The notes below the pieces were generated by a model, which searched no databases, had not been told where the DNA came from, and saw only the letters and a list, made by a program, of their open reading frames with translations. A stretch of DNA of 64,000 nt from an uncultured Planctomycetaceae bacterium. Lineage in GTDB: Bacteria; Planctomycetota; Planctomycetia; Planctomycetales; Planctomycetaceae. The position numbers and the translations under genes were made by a program. This document shows positions 50,817 to 61,287 of this stretch, piece by piece (the first letter of the stretch is position 1; every line of letters begins with the position of its first letter). The stretch covers positions 1 to 64,000 of the forward strand of contig CAIQIE010000209.1 of assembly GCA_903871805.1 (NCBI GenBank). The letters are read 5' to 3'.

Positions 50817-52031
50817 TTACAGTCCGCGGTTCTCAGAAAACCCGCTTCCACCCTTCGACGCGGCCATCAGAATACCCTGTAAACGGGCTGTCGCCGCCTG
50901 AATTGTCCATCGCGCCTCTATGGTTTTTTCTGCAGTCTCCGCTCGATCCGCCGCTGCCCTGGGGTTATCACGAATGTCCGCGATGGCTTTCTGCAACGCA
51001 ACAGCGTCATTGATCGGAACCAGTATTCCCAGACGACCGTTTTCCAGAATCTCCGCTGGACCGGATTCGCAATTACTGGAAATCACTGGCGTCTGACACA
51101 CCATGGCTTCCAGCAGAACATTCGGCATGCCTTCGACCAGTGATGGCAACACAAAAACACTGGCTGTCCGATACCATGCTGCGGCATTTGTCTGAAACCC
51201 CGGCATCTTCACCACCTGATTCAATCCGGAAGCGTCAATCTGCTGCTGCAGTTTTTCTCGATGGCCCCCTTCTCCCAGTAGCGCTACACGATACTCTGTC
51301 TGCGTATCCAATTTCACTAATGCCCGTACCGCTTCGATCAGCAGGTGAAACCCTTTTTCGTGATTCAGTCGACCGGCTGAGACGATCCGAAAAACCGGGC
51401 GACCCTCGGTTTCCGACGCGTTCCACCATGCATCTTCCACAACTCGTGCGGCTAACTGCCGCACCTGGGTTGTATCAATCCCATTGTACTGAGTCACGAT
51501 CCGTGCGGGTTCTATTCCGTAAAAGCGAATAGCTGCTTCTCTGGCACCATCAGATACCGCCAGCACGCGGGTCGAGCGATTATACAGGCGATGCAGCAAC
51601 CGCCGTTTCAACCATTGAAAGCGACCCGCCACCGGCGCAAATCCGGTCTCTGGATTGGTAACAATCGTGGAGACATTTGGAATATGTACACGTTGCGCTG
51701 CCGCGGCGGTGATCAGTGTCATCAGAAATGTGCGATCGTAACTTACGTCCGCATGCACCTCCTGCAGACACGCGGCATAATCAGCAACTCGCCGGGCATG
51801 CATGCGGCCAGGAAAATACCAACGCCTCGACGCTGAACTGACGCGTTCTTCAAAGACAAACACAGGGACATCCGCTGGAATTTGATCCAGCAGCGGTCCG
51901 GAACGGTAGATCAGATACAAAAACGGTTCGAAGAGCGTTCTGTCAAGATGCTGCAGGATTTGCACCAACTGCCGTTCAGAGCCTCCGCCGTGCATGGCTC
52001 CGATGGCACACATGACTCGGATTTTTCGCAT
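50817..52031 (-). CDS. Glycosyltransferase family 4-type protein (GT-B fold)
   Basis: MHGGGSERQLVQILQHLD, VFRIVSAGRLNHEKGFHLLIEAVRAL, SVFVLPSLVEGMPNVLLEAMVCQTPVISSNCESGPAEIL. Confidence 0.95.
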   Translation of the reverse strand: MRKIRVMCAIGAMHGGGSERQLVQILQHLDRTLFEPFLYLIYRSGPLLDQIPADVPVFVFEERVSSASRRWYFPGRMHARRVADYAACLQEVHADVSYDRTFLMTLITAAAAQRVHIPNVSTIVTNPETGFAPVAGRFQWLKRRLLHRLYNRSTRVLAVSDGAREAAIRFYGIEPARIVTQYNGIDTTQVRQLAARVVEDAWWNASETEGRPVFRIVSAGRLNHEKGFHLLIEAVRALVKLDTQTEYRVALLGEGGHREKLQQQIDASGLNQVVKMPGFQTNAAAWYRTASVFVLPSLVEGMPNVLLEAMVCQTPVISSNCESGPAEILENGRLGILVPINDAVALQKAIADIRDNPRAAADRAETAEKTIEARWTIQAATARLQGILMAASKGGSGFSENRGL

Positions 52032-52160
52032 TGTGAAAACTGCCTTTGGGGTCGCGTCAGCCGGTGCGACTCAGACTCCGGTTTAACTCAGTCGCTATTT
52101 ACAAGCCTGTGCCAGTTATCACGGCTGAAACAATACACCGGCTACTTTTTGCGTGCGAAG

Positions 52161-52739
52161 TTAATCTGCCGATGCACCAGCTTCAGGGATTAGTTCCAAA
52201 ATCCCGGCTATGGGTTGCAATGCCGCGATCAGAAACGTGATGTGTTCGTCGAGGTCAACACCCAGGTCAGCCGCTCCACGGACAATATCATCGCGATTCA
52301 CGGCCGCCGCAAACGTCGTTGTCTTCAGCTTTTTACGGACGCTTTTCGCTGTCATACCTTCCAGACGTCCCGGTCGCATCAACGCACATGCGACCAGAAA
52401 ACCACACAGCTCGTCACAGGCATATAAAGCCTTGTCCATTTGTGAAACACGCGGACAGTCTGTCAGATAATCCGCATGGGACTTGATCGCGTAGATCACA
52501 TCTTCCGGATAGCCCTTTGATCGCAGAATTTCAGACCCCTGCAGAGGATGATCCGGAGGATCTGGCCAGCGTTCGTAGTCGAAGTCATGCAGCAGACCAA
52601 CAGTGGCCCATTTCTCCACGTCCTGATTCCAACGCACCGCGTAGGCTCGCATTCCGGCTTCCACAGCAAACATGTGCCGCTGTAATCCGGGATTCTTCAC
52701 ATAGTCATTCAGCAGTTCCAGATTCTGTTCGCGGATCAT
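52161..52739 (-). CDS. HD-domain (HDIG-like) protein
   Basis: RHMFAVEAGMRAYA, VGLLHDFDYERWPDPPDHPLQGSEILRSKGYPEDVIYAIKSHADYL. Confidence 0.9.
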   Translation of the reverse strand: MIREQNLELLNDYVKNPGLQRHMFAVEAGMRAYAVRWNQDVEKWATVGLLHDFDYERWPDPPDHPLQGSEILRSKGYPEDVIYAIKSHADYLTDCPRVSQMDKALYACDELCGFLVACALMRPGRLEGMTAKSVRKKLKTTTFAAAVNRDDIVRGAADLGVDLDEHITFLIAALQPIAGILELIPEAGASAD

Positions 52740-52834
52740 AAATCGTCCTCTGTGTCAGCCAGTGCCTGTCAGCAACCGGTTTGTGTATCACACCAGGGCC
52801 TGAACCAGACGCTCACGCATACCGGCTAATGAGT

Positions 52835-53830
52835 TTATTCCTCCCGGCGATTCAGGAGTTTTTTCCAGATAGCCTGTCGTGCACCAATTATGATCCCGGT
52901 CACAAATCCGGCAAGGTGACAGGCATTCGCCACGTTCCCAAAAATTCCTGCCATGCACATCACCATGAAAAAGATCGAATAAACGACTTGATCCTGACTC
53001 AGACCGATCCCGTGATAAGGCTGTGTTTTGCCTTTCATCCATGCGTAACCCATCAGTCCGAAAACGACGCCGGACATGCCACCAAAATTCGGGCCGGACC
53101 AGTACAACTGCGCCACGTTGGACACGATGGCCACAATGAACACCAACGCACCAAATCGCCAGGTGCCACGAACAAACTCAATGTAGCGACCGAGCCCCCA
53201 CATCCAGTGCATGTTGAAGAAAATATGCAGGACTCCAAAATGAAGAAAGATCGGTGTGATCGGTCTCCAGTACTGTCCACTTTTCAGCAGTCCCTCTGGA
53301 TCTGGTTTTGCAGGATCCCGAAACAGTTCCAGAAAAAAATTGTCCGAGGTCTGAAATCCCTGTGCTGGTTGAATAAAAAGTGCTTCAAGAAGTTCGGATT
53401 CCGGGTTATTACAGGTCGGAAAAAACAAACCCCCCTGCTTCAGAGACGTCTTCCAGTCGGTGGTCAGGGCCACGACCAGAATACTTAAACCAATCAGGAT
53501 GACTGTCAGTGGGAAGCAACGGTACCAGACACCATCCCATCTCTCACGAAGTCTGCGGGTGACACTTTCATTGGAAGTGGATCGCCGCTGCTCTGTTGGG
53601 GCTGGGGTCTTCTTCACGGCTGTGATCGCCGCTGTCACTGAATCGGAATACGGATCATCCAGAAACGTTTCCAGAACCTGCCGGGCCTGTTGTCGCTGAT
53701 CGTCGCTGACAATCCAGATTGTCCATTCTCCCTGTTCCTGTTCCACCTGATTGGTAATCAGATGCGATGTCAGAAACGCTGACAAACGTGCGGCGATCTG
53801 CTGATCGCTGAATGTGTGCAGTTCTCTCAT
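52835..53830 (-). CDS. Rhomboid family intramembrane serine protease
   Basis: FLHFGVLHIFFNMHWMWGLGRYIE, GMSGVVFGLMGYAWMKGK (catalytic Ser), NACHLAGFVTGIIIG (catalytic His). Confidence 0.95.
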   Translation of the reverse strand: MRELHTFSDQQIAARLSAFLTSHLITNQVEQEQGEWTIWIVSDDQRQQARQVLETFLDDPYSDSVTAAITAVKKTPAPTEQRRSTSNESVTRRLRERWDGVWYRCFPLTVILIGLSILVVALTTDWKTSLKQGGLFFPTCNNPESELLEALFIQPAQGFQTSDNFFLELFRDPAKPDPEGLLKSGQYWRPITPIFLHFGVLHIFFNMHWMWGLGRYIEFVRGTWRFGALVFIVAIVSNVAQLYWSGPNFGGMSGVVFGLMGYAWMKGKTQPYHGIGLSQDQVVYSIFFMVMCMAGIFGNVANACHLAGFVTGIIIGARQAIWKKLLNRREE

Positions 53831-53968
53831 AGGGCCAAACTACTTCCTGACAGGGAAACGCTCTTCCCTGATACTGTTTCAACAATCACCTGAAGGAAGT
53901 CTCTGATGTCGCTTCAGATCCTTCGTTTTTTGATTTCACCATCAGTTTTCACAGTGTCGCAGAAGAAA

Positions 53969-55657
53969 TCACGGCTGCGAAGTGGTTTTCATTTCATTTC
54001 CGGCTGAGCATTGCATCTTTCTGAAAACGATCAATACTGGTGACGTCGGATCTGAAGATTCACTTTCAATCACATCTGTTCGGCAGTCATTAAATTCTTC
54101 CGCCAGCTTCAAAACTGCTGCCGCCTCTTCCTGCCCCCCGGAATGCCCTCGGTAAGCAATCACTGTGATCACTCCACCCGGACGCAGTATTTTCTCAGAT
54201 AGCCTGAGAGCCTTTACTGTGGATTCCGCCTGTGTGGTGTCTATCTTGTTACTTCCTGGCAGGTAACCAAGATTAAACATCACCGCGCCAAATCCGGTAA
54301 TTTCCTGCGGTAAAGCAGTAATAATTCGTTCGATCTCCTTTGCGTGATCTCCGTGCAGCAGTTGAACCCCTGCAAGACCGGCTTCTCTGAGTCGTTCCCG
54401 TGTGTTGGTAATCGCTGTTTGCTGAATATCAATCGCAAACACGTTTTGGGTCTCTGTTAATCCCGCCAGAAACACGGTGTCATAACCGTTACCGGCTGTG
54501 GCATCCAGAACTGCATCTCCGCGAACGACCGCACGTCGCACGATTGTATGAGCCTTTGAAGTGAGCGAATTGCCCCGCCGGATCAAAGGCGTTGTTGCCT
54601 GAGTTTTACCGATCGCTTTCTGCTGGATGCTTAAAAATTGTTCCGCTGCCCATGGGGCCAGTAGTGAACCATAAGAACCCAGTCCATTCAGTATCCCAAC
54701 GTGCGGATACTGATGATGAACCTCCATCACAACCTCACGCCGCCTGGTGCCAGCACGAATCCCGGAAACATGCCCCTTCACTCTACACGGACCATCCACC
54801 ATGACCGGCAATGCGGATAACAGTTCGTTCCTGCCGGCATCTGTTGTTTCGGAAGTCAGATCTTTTCGGTCGTAGGTTGCACCCAGCAAGTATGTGGTCG
54901 CGGAACTGGGTACTGACTGATCGAAGTTAAAAGCATGATCAGGTGTTAACCAGTAATCTCCAACAACAGCATCATATGCGAGTGGATTTTCCAGTTGAAT
55001 TTTTAGGATTTCTCCTCGAAGCGGATGATCTGGAATTTCAGGAAACCAGGGATTTCCTACACCGGAAGCCCCCTGACAAAACACGATTCGATCGGCGGTC
55101 AGTTGCATGGAGGAAATTTGCACATGCTTTTCGTGCACAGAAATCCCGGTTGCCGGGTCCAGATCAGCGTCGATGTACTGGTGTTCTCTGCGGAAGAACT
55201 GTGCCGTACATCGCAGAAACGCTGGCACGTTTAGGCGAGCACCTTCCATTAAAAATCCAACAGGTCGGCCCTCTGGCCCGTGAATAAGTTCGACCAGATC
55301 GCGAACCGATCCATATCGCTCGTTCAGAAAAAAATCGCGGTCTCCCTGAGAAACAAAACTTCGAAAAACACTGATCTTTTGGTAAATTTTTTGTACGACC
55401 GCGTCTTCCACACGACTGTAAAACTGCTCCGCCTGGATCACCTTCGACGCGTAATCCTTTTGTAGTGTGAACTTTTTTCCACTAATAGGCATTATCAGCC
55501 CAGCGGCGACGGTTGACGCGCATGGGCGAGCTGAAGAATTCACCAGGGTGACAGCTTTTGACTGCCAATGCAGCTGCCATGCCAGCACGGAACCGGCGAT
55601 TCCCTGACCAAGAATGACTATGCGTTCAGAACGAGGGCTGCTCACGAAAGAATTCAC
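53969..55657 (-). CDS. Fusion: FAD-dependent (DAO/MnmC1-like) oxidoreductase + MnmM/YtqB-like class I SAM methyltransferase
   Basis: N-term: IVILGQGIAGSVLAWQLHWQSKAVTLVNSS...AAGLIMPISGKKF. C-term: AHTIVRRAVVRGDAVLDATAGNGYDTVFLAGL...FAIDIQQTAITNTRERL...GAVMFNLGYLPGSNKIDTTQAESTVKALRLSEKILRPGGVITVIAYRGHSGGQEE. GTG start. Confidence 0.85.
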   Translation of the reverse strand: MNSFVSSPRSERIVILGQGIAGSVLAWQLHWQSKAVTLVNSSARPCASTVAAGLIMPISGKKFTLQKDYASKVIQAEQFYSRVEDAVVQKIYQKISVFRSFVSQGDRDFFLNERYGSVRDLVELIHGPEGRPVGFLMEGARLNVPAFLRCTAQFFRREHQYIDADLDPATGISVHEKHVQISSMQLTADRIVFCQGASGVGNPWFPEIPDHPLRGEILKIQLENPLAYDAVVGDYWLTPDHAFNFDQSVPSSATTYLLGATYDRKDLTSETTDAGRNELLSALPVMVDGPCRVKGHVSGIRAGTRRREVVMEVHHQYPHVGILNGLGSYGSLLAPWAAEQFLSIQQKAIGKTQATTPLIRRGNSLTSKAHTIVRRAVVRGDAVLDATAGNGYDTVFLAGLTETQNVFAIDIQQTAITNTRERLREAGLAGVQLLHGDHAKEIERIITALPQEITGFGAVMFNLGYLPGSNKIDTTQAESTVKALRLSEKILRPGGVITVIAYRGHSGGQEEAAAVLKLAEEFNDCRTDVIESESSDPTSPVLIVFRKMQCSAGNEMKTTSQP

Positions 55658-56086
55658 CGACTTTCTTTCCGGGCCTGTTTTCCCCGAAATCCATTATGAG
55701 CAGCGTTTCGCTGCAGTTTCTCAGGCACCTGCTTTTGCCCTGCTGGATTGTACGCTGGAAGTGATCGGAGACAAAAGTCGCTGACTCCCTGGCAGTTTAT
55801 CTGGCCCGCGTGAGGGTCTCTGTGCTGTTCGGGAGGATACGGACGATCATTTGAAGAATGTCCACTACTTTTTCGAACCGTAGCAGGAATATGCGATGCA
55901 CCTCAGAGCGGATTTTCGTGTGCAGACGAGTATTCGGACAGTGCCTGCTTTTTTGACTTTTCGGAGGATTTCCGGCTGTGATTCCGACGGTTGTTGTTTT
56001 CTTTCCCCTGACTCAACGTTTATCCTGAACAACCGTAATGGTTCGCCACCCTTCTTTTAACGGCCTTTTCAGAAAAGGTTCCCTCC

Positions 56087-57415
56087 ATGGTTCAAAAATC
56101 CCAAACGGGACGTCGCTCATTCCTGCAGTCCACTGCCGCTGGTTCCGCAGCGATGCTCTCAGCGGGTTTGCATGTCTCTGCCAGTCCTTCCCGGCCATCG
56201 CGAAGTGCCCTCGAAAATCTCAATATTGCCTGTATTGGGACAGCCAATCGCGCAGCGGAAGATGTCAACGGGGTCATGAGCGAAAACATCGTGGCCATCG
56301 TCGATGTCGACTCCAGCTACCTTGGTCGCTGCAAGTCGATGCTGACGGAAAAAAAGGGTCTGGAGCCTCGCACCTATGCTGACTACCGGGAAATGCTGGT
56401 GGCAGAAGGCGACAAGATTGATGCCGTGGTGATTGGAACTTCTGACCACCATCACGCTCCGGCAGCCATCCGGGCGATTCGTGCTGGTAAGCATGTTTAC
56501 TGTGAAAAACCCCTGACTCACACGATTTTCGAATCCCGATTGTTGGCAAAAGCCGCTGCAGAAAAGGGCGTTGCAACCCAGCTGGGAACTCAGATTCACG
56601 CGGAAAACAACTACCGCCGCGTAGTGGAAATCATCAAAGCCGGCGTTTTGGGGAATGTTACGGAAGTTCACGTCTGGGTCGGCAAGGGCTGGGGCGGTGG
56701 AGACCGGCCTGCGAAGGCCGATCCGGTTCCTGCGACTCTGAACTGGGATCTGTGGCTCGGACCAGCGCCAGAGCGTCCCTATGCGAATGGCCAGTACCAT
56801 CCTGCCAACTGGCGTCGCTGGTGGGACTTTGGCGGCGGCACATTGGGCGACATGGCCTGCCATTACATGGACCTGCCATTCTGGGCTTTGGATCTGCGTC
56901 ACCCAACTCGTTGTGAAACTGTAGGTCCAAAAGTTCACCCGGAAACCTGTCCGCTGGGTCTGATCGTCAAATACGACTTCCCTGCTCGGGGAACTCAGCC
57001 GGCATTGAAGTTCACATGGTATGACGGCGACATGATTCCGAAGAAGATCGCCGATCAGCCGGTACCGGCAAACGGTGTGATGTTTATCGGCTCTGAAGGC
57101 ATGATGTTCGCCGACTACAGCCGCTACAAACTATTTCCGGCCGACAAGTTTGCCAGTTTCAAGCCACCAGCACAGACGATTCCCGATTCAATCGGGCATC
57201 ACGCCGAGTGGATCAAGGCCTGCAAGGACGGTTCACCAACAACCTGCAACTTTGATTACTCCGGTGCTCTGACCGAAACGGTCCTGCTGGGCAATGTGGC
57301 TTACAGATTGGGCAAAGCCATCGAATGGGATGCCGCCAACCTGGTCGCGACCAATGCTCCGGAAGCAGCAAAACTGGTCAACAAAGAATACCGCAAGGGA
57401 TGGGAAGTGGTCTGA
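56087..57415 (+). CDS. Gfo/Idh/MocA family oxidoreductase with Tat signal
   Basis: GRRSFLQSTAAGSAAMLSAGLHVSA signal; DAVVIGTSDHHHAPAAIRAIRAGKHVYCEKPLTHT. Confidence 0.95.
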   Translation: MVQKSQTGRRSFLQSTAAGSAAMLSAGLHVSASPSRPSRSALENLNIACIGTANRAAEDVNGVMSENIVAIVDVDSSYLGRCKSMLTEKKGLEPRTYADYREMLVAEGDKIDAVVIGTSDHHHAPAAIRAIRAGKHVYCEKPLTHTIFESRLLAKAAAEKGVATQLGTQIHAENNYRRVVEIIKAGVLGNVTEVHVWVGKGWGGGDRPAKADPVPATLNWDLWLGPAPERPYANGQYHPANWRRWWDFGGGTLGDMACHYMDLPFWALDLRHPTRCETVGPKVHPETCPLGLIVKYDFPARGTQPALKFTWYDGDMIPKKIADQPVPANGVMFIGSEGMMFADYSRYKLFPADKFASFKPPAQTIPDSIGHHAEWIKACKDGSPTTCNFDYSGALTETVLLGNVAYRLGKAIEWDAANLVATNAPEAAKLVNKEYRKGWEVV

Positions 57416-57476
57416 TTCCATTCGGACCAATACCCGGACATGCCGTGTGAAACGGGTGTCAGGACCTTCAACAACA

Positions 57477-57515
57477 AAGAGCCCGGGATTTGCTCCCGGG
57501 CTCTTTTCGTTTTCC
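57477..57515 (+). terminator. Rho-independent terminator after the Gfo/Idh/MocA gene
   Basis: AAGAGCCCGGGA-TTTGC-TCCCGGGCTCTT followed by TTCGTTTT. Confidence 0.92.
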
Positions 57516-57602
57516 GGTAATATCATCAGCTTCCGGACCTGCTGCGATTTCAGGATTTGGAACCCGTGTTTTTACAGTCGACCGGGCACAAACAGTTGGT
57601 CG

Positions 57603-57790
57603 GGTGGATGGCACCTTTTCTTTCCGCCTTTTCTCCCCGCACCTTTTCTCCCCTTTTCTCCGGTGGATGGCACCTTTTCTTTTCTCTGGTGCATAAGGTC
57701 CCTCTGCGCTTCAAAATTGTGTATTTCTGGGTCTGCTTTTAAGGATCCAAAGATGAGGTTCCCGGGGTGGATGGCACTTTTGCGCTTTCT
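57603..57790 (+). repeat. Short direct repeats GGTGGATGGCAC(C)TTTT (3 copies) flanking a polypyrimidine tract
   Basis: Copies at 57603, 57662 and 57766; nearly pure C/T run from about 57612 to 57661. Confidence 0.8.
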
Positions 57791-57879
57791 TTTGCGCTTT
57801 TGCCCTGGTGAGTTTGCGTCCGGCAGTTTTCGGGATTTGCTCCGATTCCTGATGTTCTGTTCCTGTCCAGAGACTGCTG

Positions 57880-58209
57880 TGTGTTGATTGATATCAACGT
57901 GCTTTGGGTTTCGTGTGATTTCAGAGAGAGAAAAAATAAATAGAAATGTGTTGTAGAAGTGACAGTAGTAAAGGCATGTCAAAGTGTTGATAACTCAGAT
58001 GCGAATTTCTCTAAGTGGTTTCAGCAAATGGACTTGAGGAAAGTGGCAGGTGTTGATAGTCAGGGGAAGACAAGTGGAGAGATCTGGTGAGAACTGCCAG
58101 TGAAAACTGGAAGAAACCACCATGTCTGAAAGAATCAGGATTAAGGATTGTGAGTGAGTGTTGACTTTGTGCAGCGGCATCAGGCATCAGAATCAACAAG
58201 TTATCAACA
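57880..58209. promoter_or_regulatory. Cluster of DnaA-box-like TGTTGAT(A/T)N nonamers in a gene-free interval
   Basis: TGTTGATTG (~57881), TGTTGATAA (57985), TGTTGATAG (58051), GAATCAACA (~58190), TTATCAACA (58201), plus a weaker TGTTGACTT. Confidence 0.45.
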
Positions 58210-58392
58210 CCTGAAGAACGCTGTAGACAGGGATGATTTTCGGCAACAAAGAGCATCTCGGGCGGTTGGCTGCCGGTTGGTTTTCAGGCGTAACGGCGGT
58301 TCCTGCACCATGCTCTGATGAGTAACTTTGGGTGCAGGAATGCCTGGATTTTACGGTCTGGAATTTGTCGGATCGCGTCTGAAGAATGGCGG

Positions 58393-59484
58393 CTACTGGC
58401 CTTCGTACTCGGTCTGAATGGCCGTATTTGGCAGATTTTTCTTTAGTTCCGCCACAGCGCTTTCAGAGGCGCCCAGAGCCGTCCGAGTAATTTTCAGGTC
58501 TTTTAGAGACTTGAGATGAAACAGAGCTGGGGCTCCTGCTTCGGTAATCTGAGTGGACCCAAGGTGCAGGAAAGTCAGTTGATTCATGTCTTTCAGTGCT
58601 GGCAGGCCGGCGTCTGACAACTTGGTGTTATCAAGGTTCAGCCAGGTGAGATTGGTCAGCGGAGCGAGAGCCAGTGCCCCTGTATCAGAGATCTGAACGC
58701 GCCACAGATTCAGTTTTTTCAAGGTCTTAATGGAGGCCAGCGATACCATGCCGGCGTCGGTAATAATCGAATTTTCGCTGAAATCCAGTTCTTCCAGAGT
58801 TTTGCTGTCTTTCAGGCTTTCGAGAGCGGCATCACTGATGGAGGTTCTGGCGAGGCGAAGTTTTCGAAGCCGTGGAAACTGAGCGATGGTCTTAATTGCT
58901 TCATCATCCACAATGGTGGCTGCCAGATACAGTTCTTCCAGATCCTTCAGCGGGGTCAGATGATCCAAACCGGGTTTACTGATCCACAGGTCATCGAACG
59001 CCAGCACCTTCAGGGATTTGAGTGTTGACAACGCAGCCAGTCCGTCATCGCTGATCGTGGTCTGACCATTTTTCCCGGAAAATCGCAGGACTCGCAAACC
59101 TGTAAATTCAGCGATTTTCGGCATTGCAGCATCCGTGAGCGTGCATCCTCGAAGGTCCAGATTGGAAACGGAGGGGGCTGATTTTCGCAGATCAGGAAGC
59201 AGTGCTTCACCAAACGCTGTATCGGCGAGGTTTATTGATTTCAGGCTGGATAGCGTGGTCAGCTTTTCCAGCAAAGCGGCATCAATGGTTGTTTTTCGAA
59301 GGTCTGCGTCAGTTGCACGGCCGCCTTCATCGGTGGTAACGACAGCACCCAGCTCGGTTAAGGCCTTGATAGCGGCCTGTTCGCCGTCTGACGCTTTTGG
59401 GACGGATGGAGTGGTTGATTTTTGGGGATCGGCACAACCAGAAAGCATCACGGTTGCCAGGCACAAAGTTAAGAAGGATCGCAT
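58393..59484 (-). CDS. Leucine-rich-repeat lipoprotein
   Basis: Lipobox CLATVMLSGCADPQ; LRR units such as LTNLTWLNLDNTKLSDAGLPALKDMNQLTFLHLGSTQITEAGAPAL. Confidence 0.93.
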   Translation of the reverse strand: MRSFLTLCLATVMLSGCADPQKSTTPSVPKASDGEQAAIKALTELGAVVTTDEGGRATDADLRKTTIDAALLEKLTTLSSLKSINLADTAFGEALLPDLRKSAPSVSNLDLRGCTLTDAAMPKIAEFTGLRVLRFSGKNGQTTISDDGLAALSTLKSLKVLAFDDLWISKPGLDHLTPLKDLEELYLAATIVDDEAIKTIAQFPRLRKLRLARTSISDAALESLKDSKTLEELDFSENSIITDAGMVSLASIKTLKKLNLWRVQISDTGALALAPLTNLTWLNLDNTKLSDAGLPALKDMNQLTFLHLGSTQITEAGAPALFHLKSLKDLKITRTALGASESAVAELKKNLPNTAIQTEYEGQ

Positions 59485-60028
59485 ACGCGGAAATACTCCG
59501 AGGGCAAACAGGGCGGAATGTAGAGAAAGCAGATCGAATACAGCGTAAAGAATAGGAAAAACATGCGAACACTGGCAGTTGCAGGCCGAAAAAAGCCAGG
59601 AAATCAGAGTCCGATATCAGGACCGGCAAAGTGATTTGCGAAAGCGGATTCGAAGTAACTGAAGCAACGTGGGGCTGATGTCTTGCGGCCGAAGGAGCTG
59701 AAACCCGGCTTTCGTCTCTGACTGGCCGGCGAGTTCTGACCGGAATTGCGAGGGATTACGGCGGCGAGGGGAAACAGTTGTAACGGAACGGACTGTCCCG
59801 AGTCGAAGGAAAGAGACGTCGGAAAATCCTGCAAAGTTGAAGCTGGGCGGTGGTTCTGCTACTGTTTCTTGCTTGGAAAACTTGAAAAACCGGGACGTTC
59901 CGCGATAAATCGGAACTTTTCCCGCTCTGATACCGGTACTTTTTTAAGCGTGATTTTGGTTGGCGGTCACCGCAAAAAGTGTGACAGCCTCGATAGTCCT
60001 CAAGGTCTCACTTACGCAAAGAAACGCA

Positions 60029-61204
60029 ATGCACAAGGTTACTCTTCTTCCAGGTGATGGGGTTGGTCCGGAAATTGCCGAAGCGACACGCAAGTGTGTC
60101 GAGGCCACTGGTGTGAAAATCGAGTGGGATGTGCAGGAGTGTGGCATTGAGGTGATTGAAGCAAAGGGAGAAGTCCCGAAGAGTGTACTGGAATCAATTC
60201 GAGCAAATGGTGTGGCGCTGAAGGCTCCGATCACCACCCCGATTGGCAAGGGATTTCGCAGTGTGAACGTGTTTCTCCGTCAGGAACTGGGGTTGTACGC
60301 CTGTGTGCGTCCCTGCAAGACCTACAAGGGAGTGCGTACCTTTTTTGATGCGTGCAACGTGGACCTCGTGATTGTCCGCGAAAATACCGAAGACCTTTAC
60401 GCGGGCGTGGAATTCAAAGCTGGCGAAGCTGTGACCGAGAAGCTAATTGGCCAGATCAATGAAGCGTCTACCGGCAAGAAGATTTCAACGGGCCTGAAGA
60501 CCACAGGCGTCAGTATTAAGCCAATCTCGGTTGAAGGCACGACGCGGATTGCCGACTACGCCTACAAGTATGCTGTAGAGAATAACAGGAAGTCGGTGAC
60601 ATCGATTTCCAAGGCCAACATCATGAAGTTCACGGACGGTCTGTGGTACGACGTGACGCGTGCTGTTGCCAATTCTTATGGATCAAAGCATGAGTGGCCG
60701 GATTTGGCCAAAAACGTGGCTCCATCAGCCGCGGCGAATGCCGGCAAGCTGGATGGCAGTCATATCACCTACATGGAACGTTTGATTGATAACATGTGCA
60801 TGCAGTTGGTTCAGAAGCCAGAGCAGTACGATGTGTTGGTCATGTCGAATCTTTATGGTGACATTCTGAGTGACCTGTGTGCTGGTCTGGTTGGTGGTCT
60901 GGGCGTCGCTCCCGGTGCCAACATTGGAGCGGACGGAGCCATCTTTGAGGCGACTCATGGAAGTGCACCGAAGTACAAGGGCCAGAATAAGGTCAACCCG
61001 ACGGCTCTGATTCTGTCTGCTAAACTGATGCTGGAGCATCTTGGCGAAGCGAAGGCAGCAGCGAAGCTGGAGCAGGCCGTGGCGGAAATCATTGCTGAAG
61101 GAAAAGACGTGACCTACGACATGAAAGCGGATCGCAACGATCCCACTGCCGTGGGGACTCAGGAAATGGCCGAAGCGATTTGCCGTCGGATACAGCAGCT
61201 ATAA
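60029..61204 (+). CDS. Isocitrate/isopropylmalate dehydrogenase family protein (likely NAD-dependent isocitrate dehydrogenase)
   Basis: [90 protein letters not shown]. Tracked ORF starts at 59960. Confidence 0.94.
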   Translation: MHKVTLLPGDGVGPEIAEATRKCVEATGVKIEWDVQECGIEVIEAKGEVPKSVLESIRANGVALKAPITTPIGKGFRSVNVFLRQELGLYACVRPCKTYKGVRTFFDACNVDLVIVRENTEDLYAGVEFKAGEAVTEKLIGQINEASTGKKISTGLKTTGVSIKPISVEGTTRIADYAYKYAVENNRKSVTSISKANIMKFTDGLWYDVTRAVANSYGSKHEWPDLAKNVAPSAAANAGKLDGSHITYMERLIDNMCMQLVQKPEQYDVLVMSNLYGDILSDLCAGLVGGLGVAPGANIGADGAIFEATHGSAPKYKGQNKVNPTALILSAKLMLEHLGEAKAAAKLEQAVAEIIAEGKDVTYDMKADRNDPTAVGTQEMAEAICRRIQQL

Positions 61205-61230
61205 GTCGTTCTTCGGAAAGACAGCACAGA

Positions 61231-61263
61231 AGGCGGTCCGGACAACAGGGACCGCCTTTTTTC
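61231..61263 (+). terminator. Rho-independent terminator after the dehydrogenase gene
   Basis: AGGCGGTCC-loop-GGACCGCCT followed by TTTTTT. Confidence 0.92.
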
Positions 61264-61287
61264 TGCGCGGAACACGAATCACCAGAC

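Noticed and set aside
57530-58390. Small ORFs in the ~1-kb interval (e.g. 57294-57887 extension, 57572-57982 minus)
   Set aside because: Translations are low-complexity (FSFRLFSPHLFSP...) with no start context or domain; treated as non-coding.
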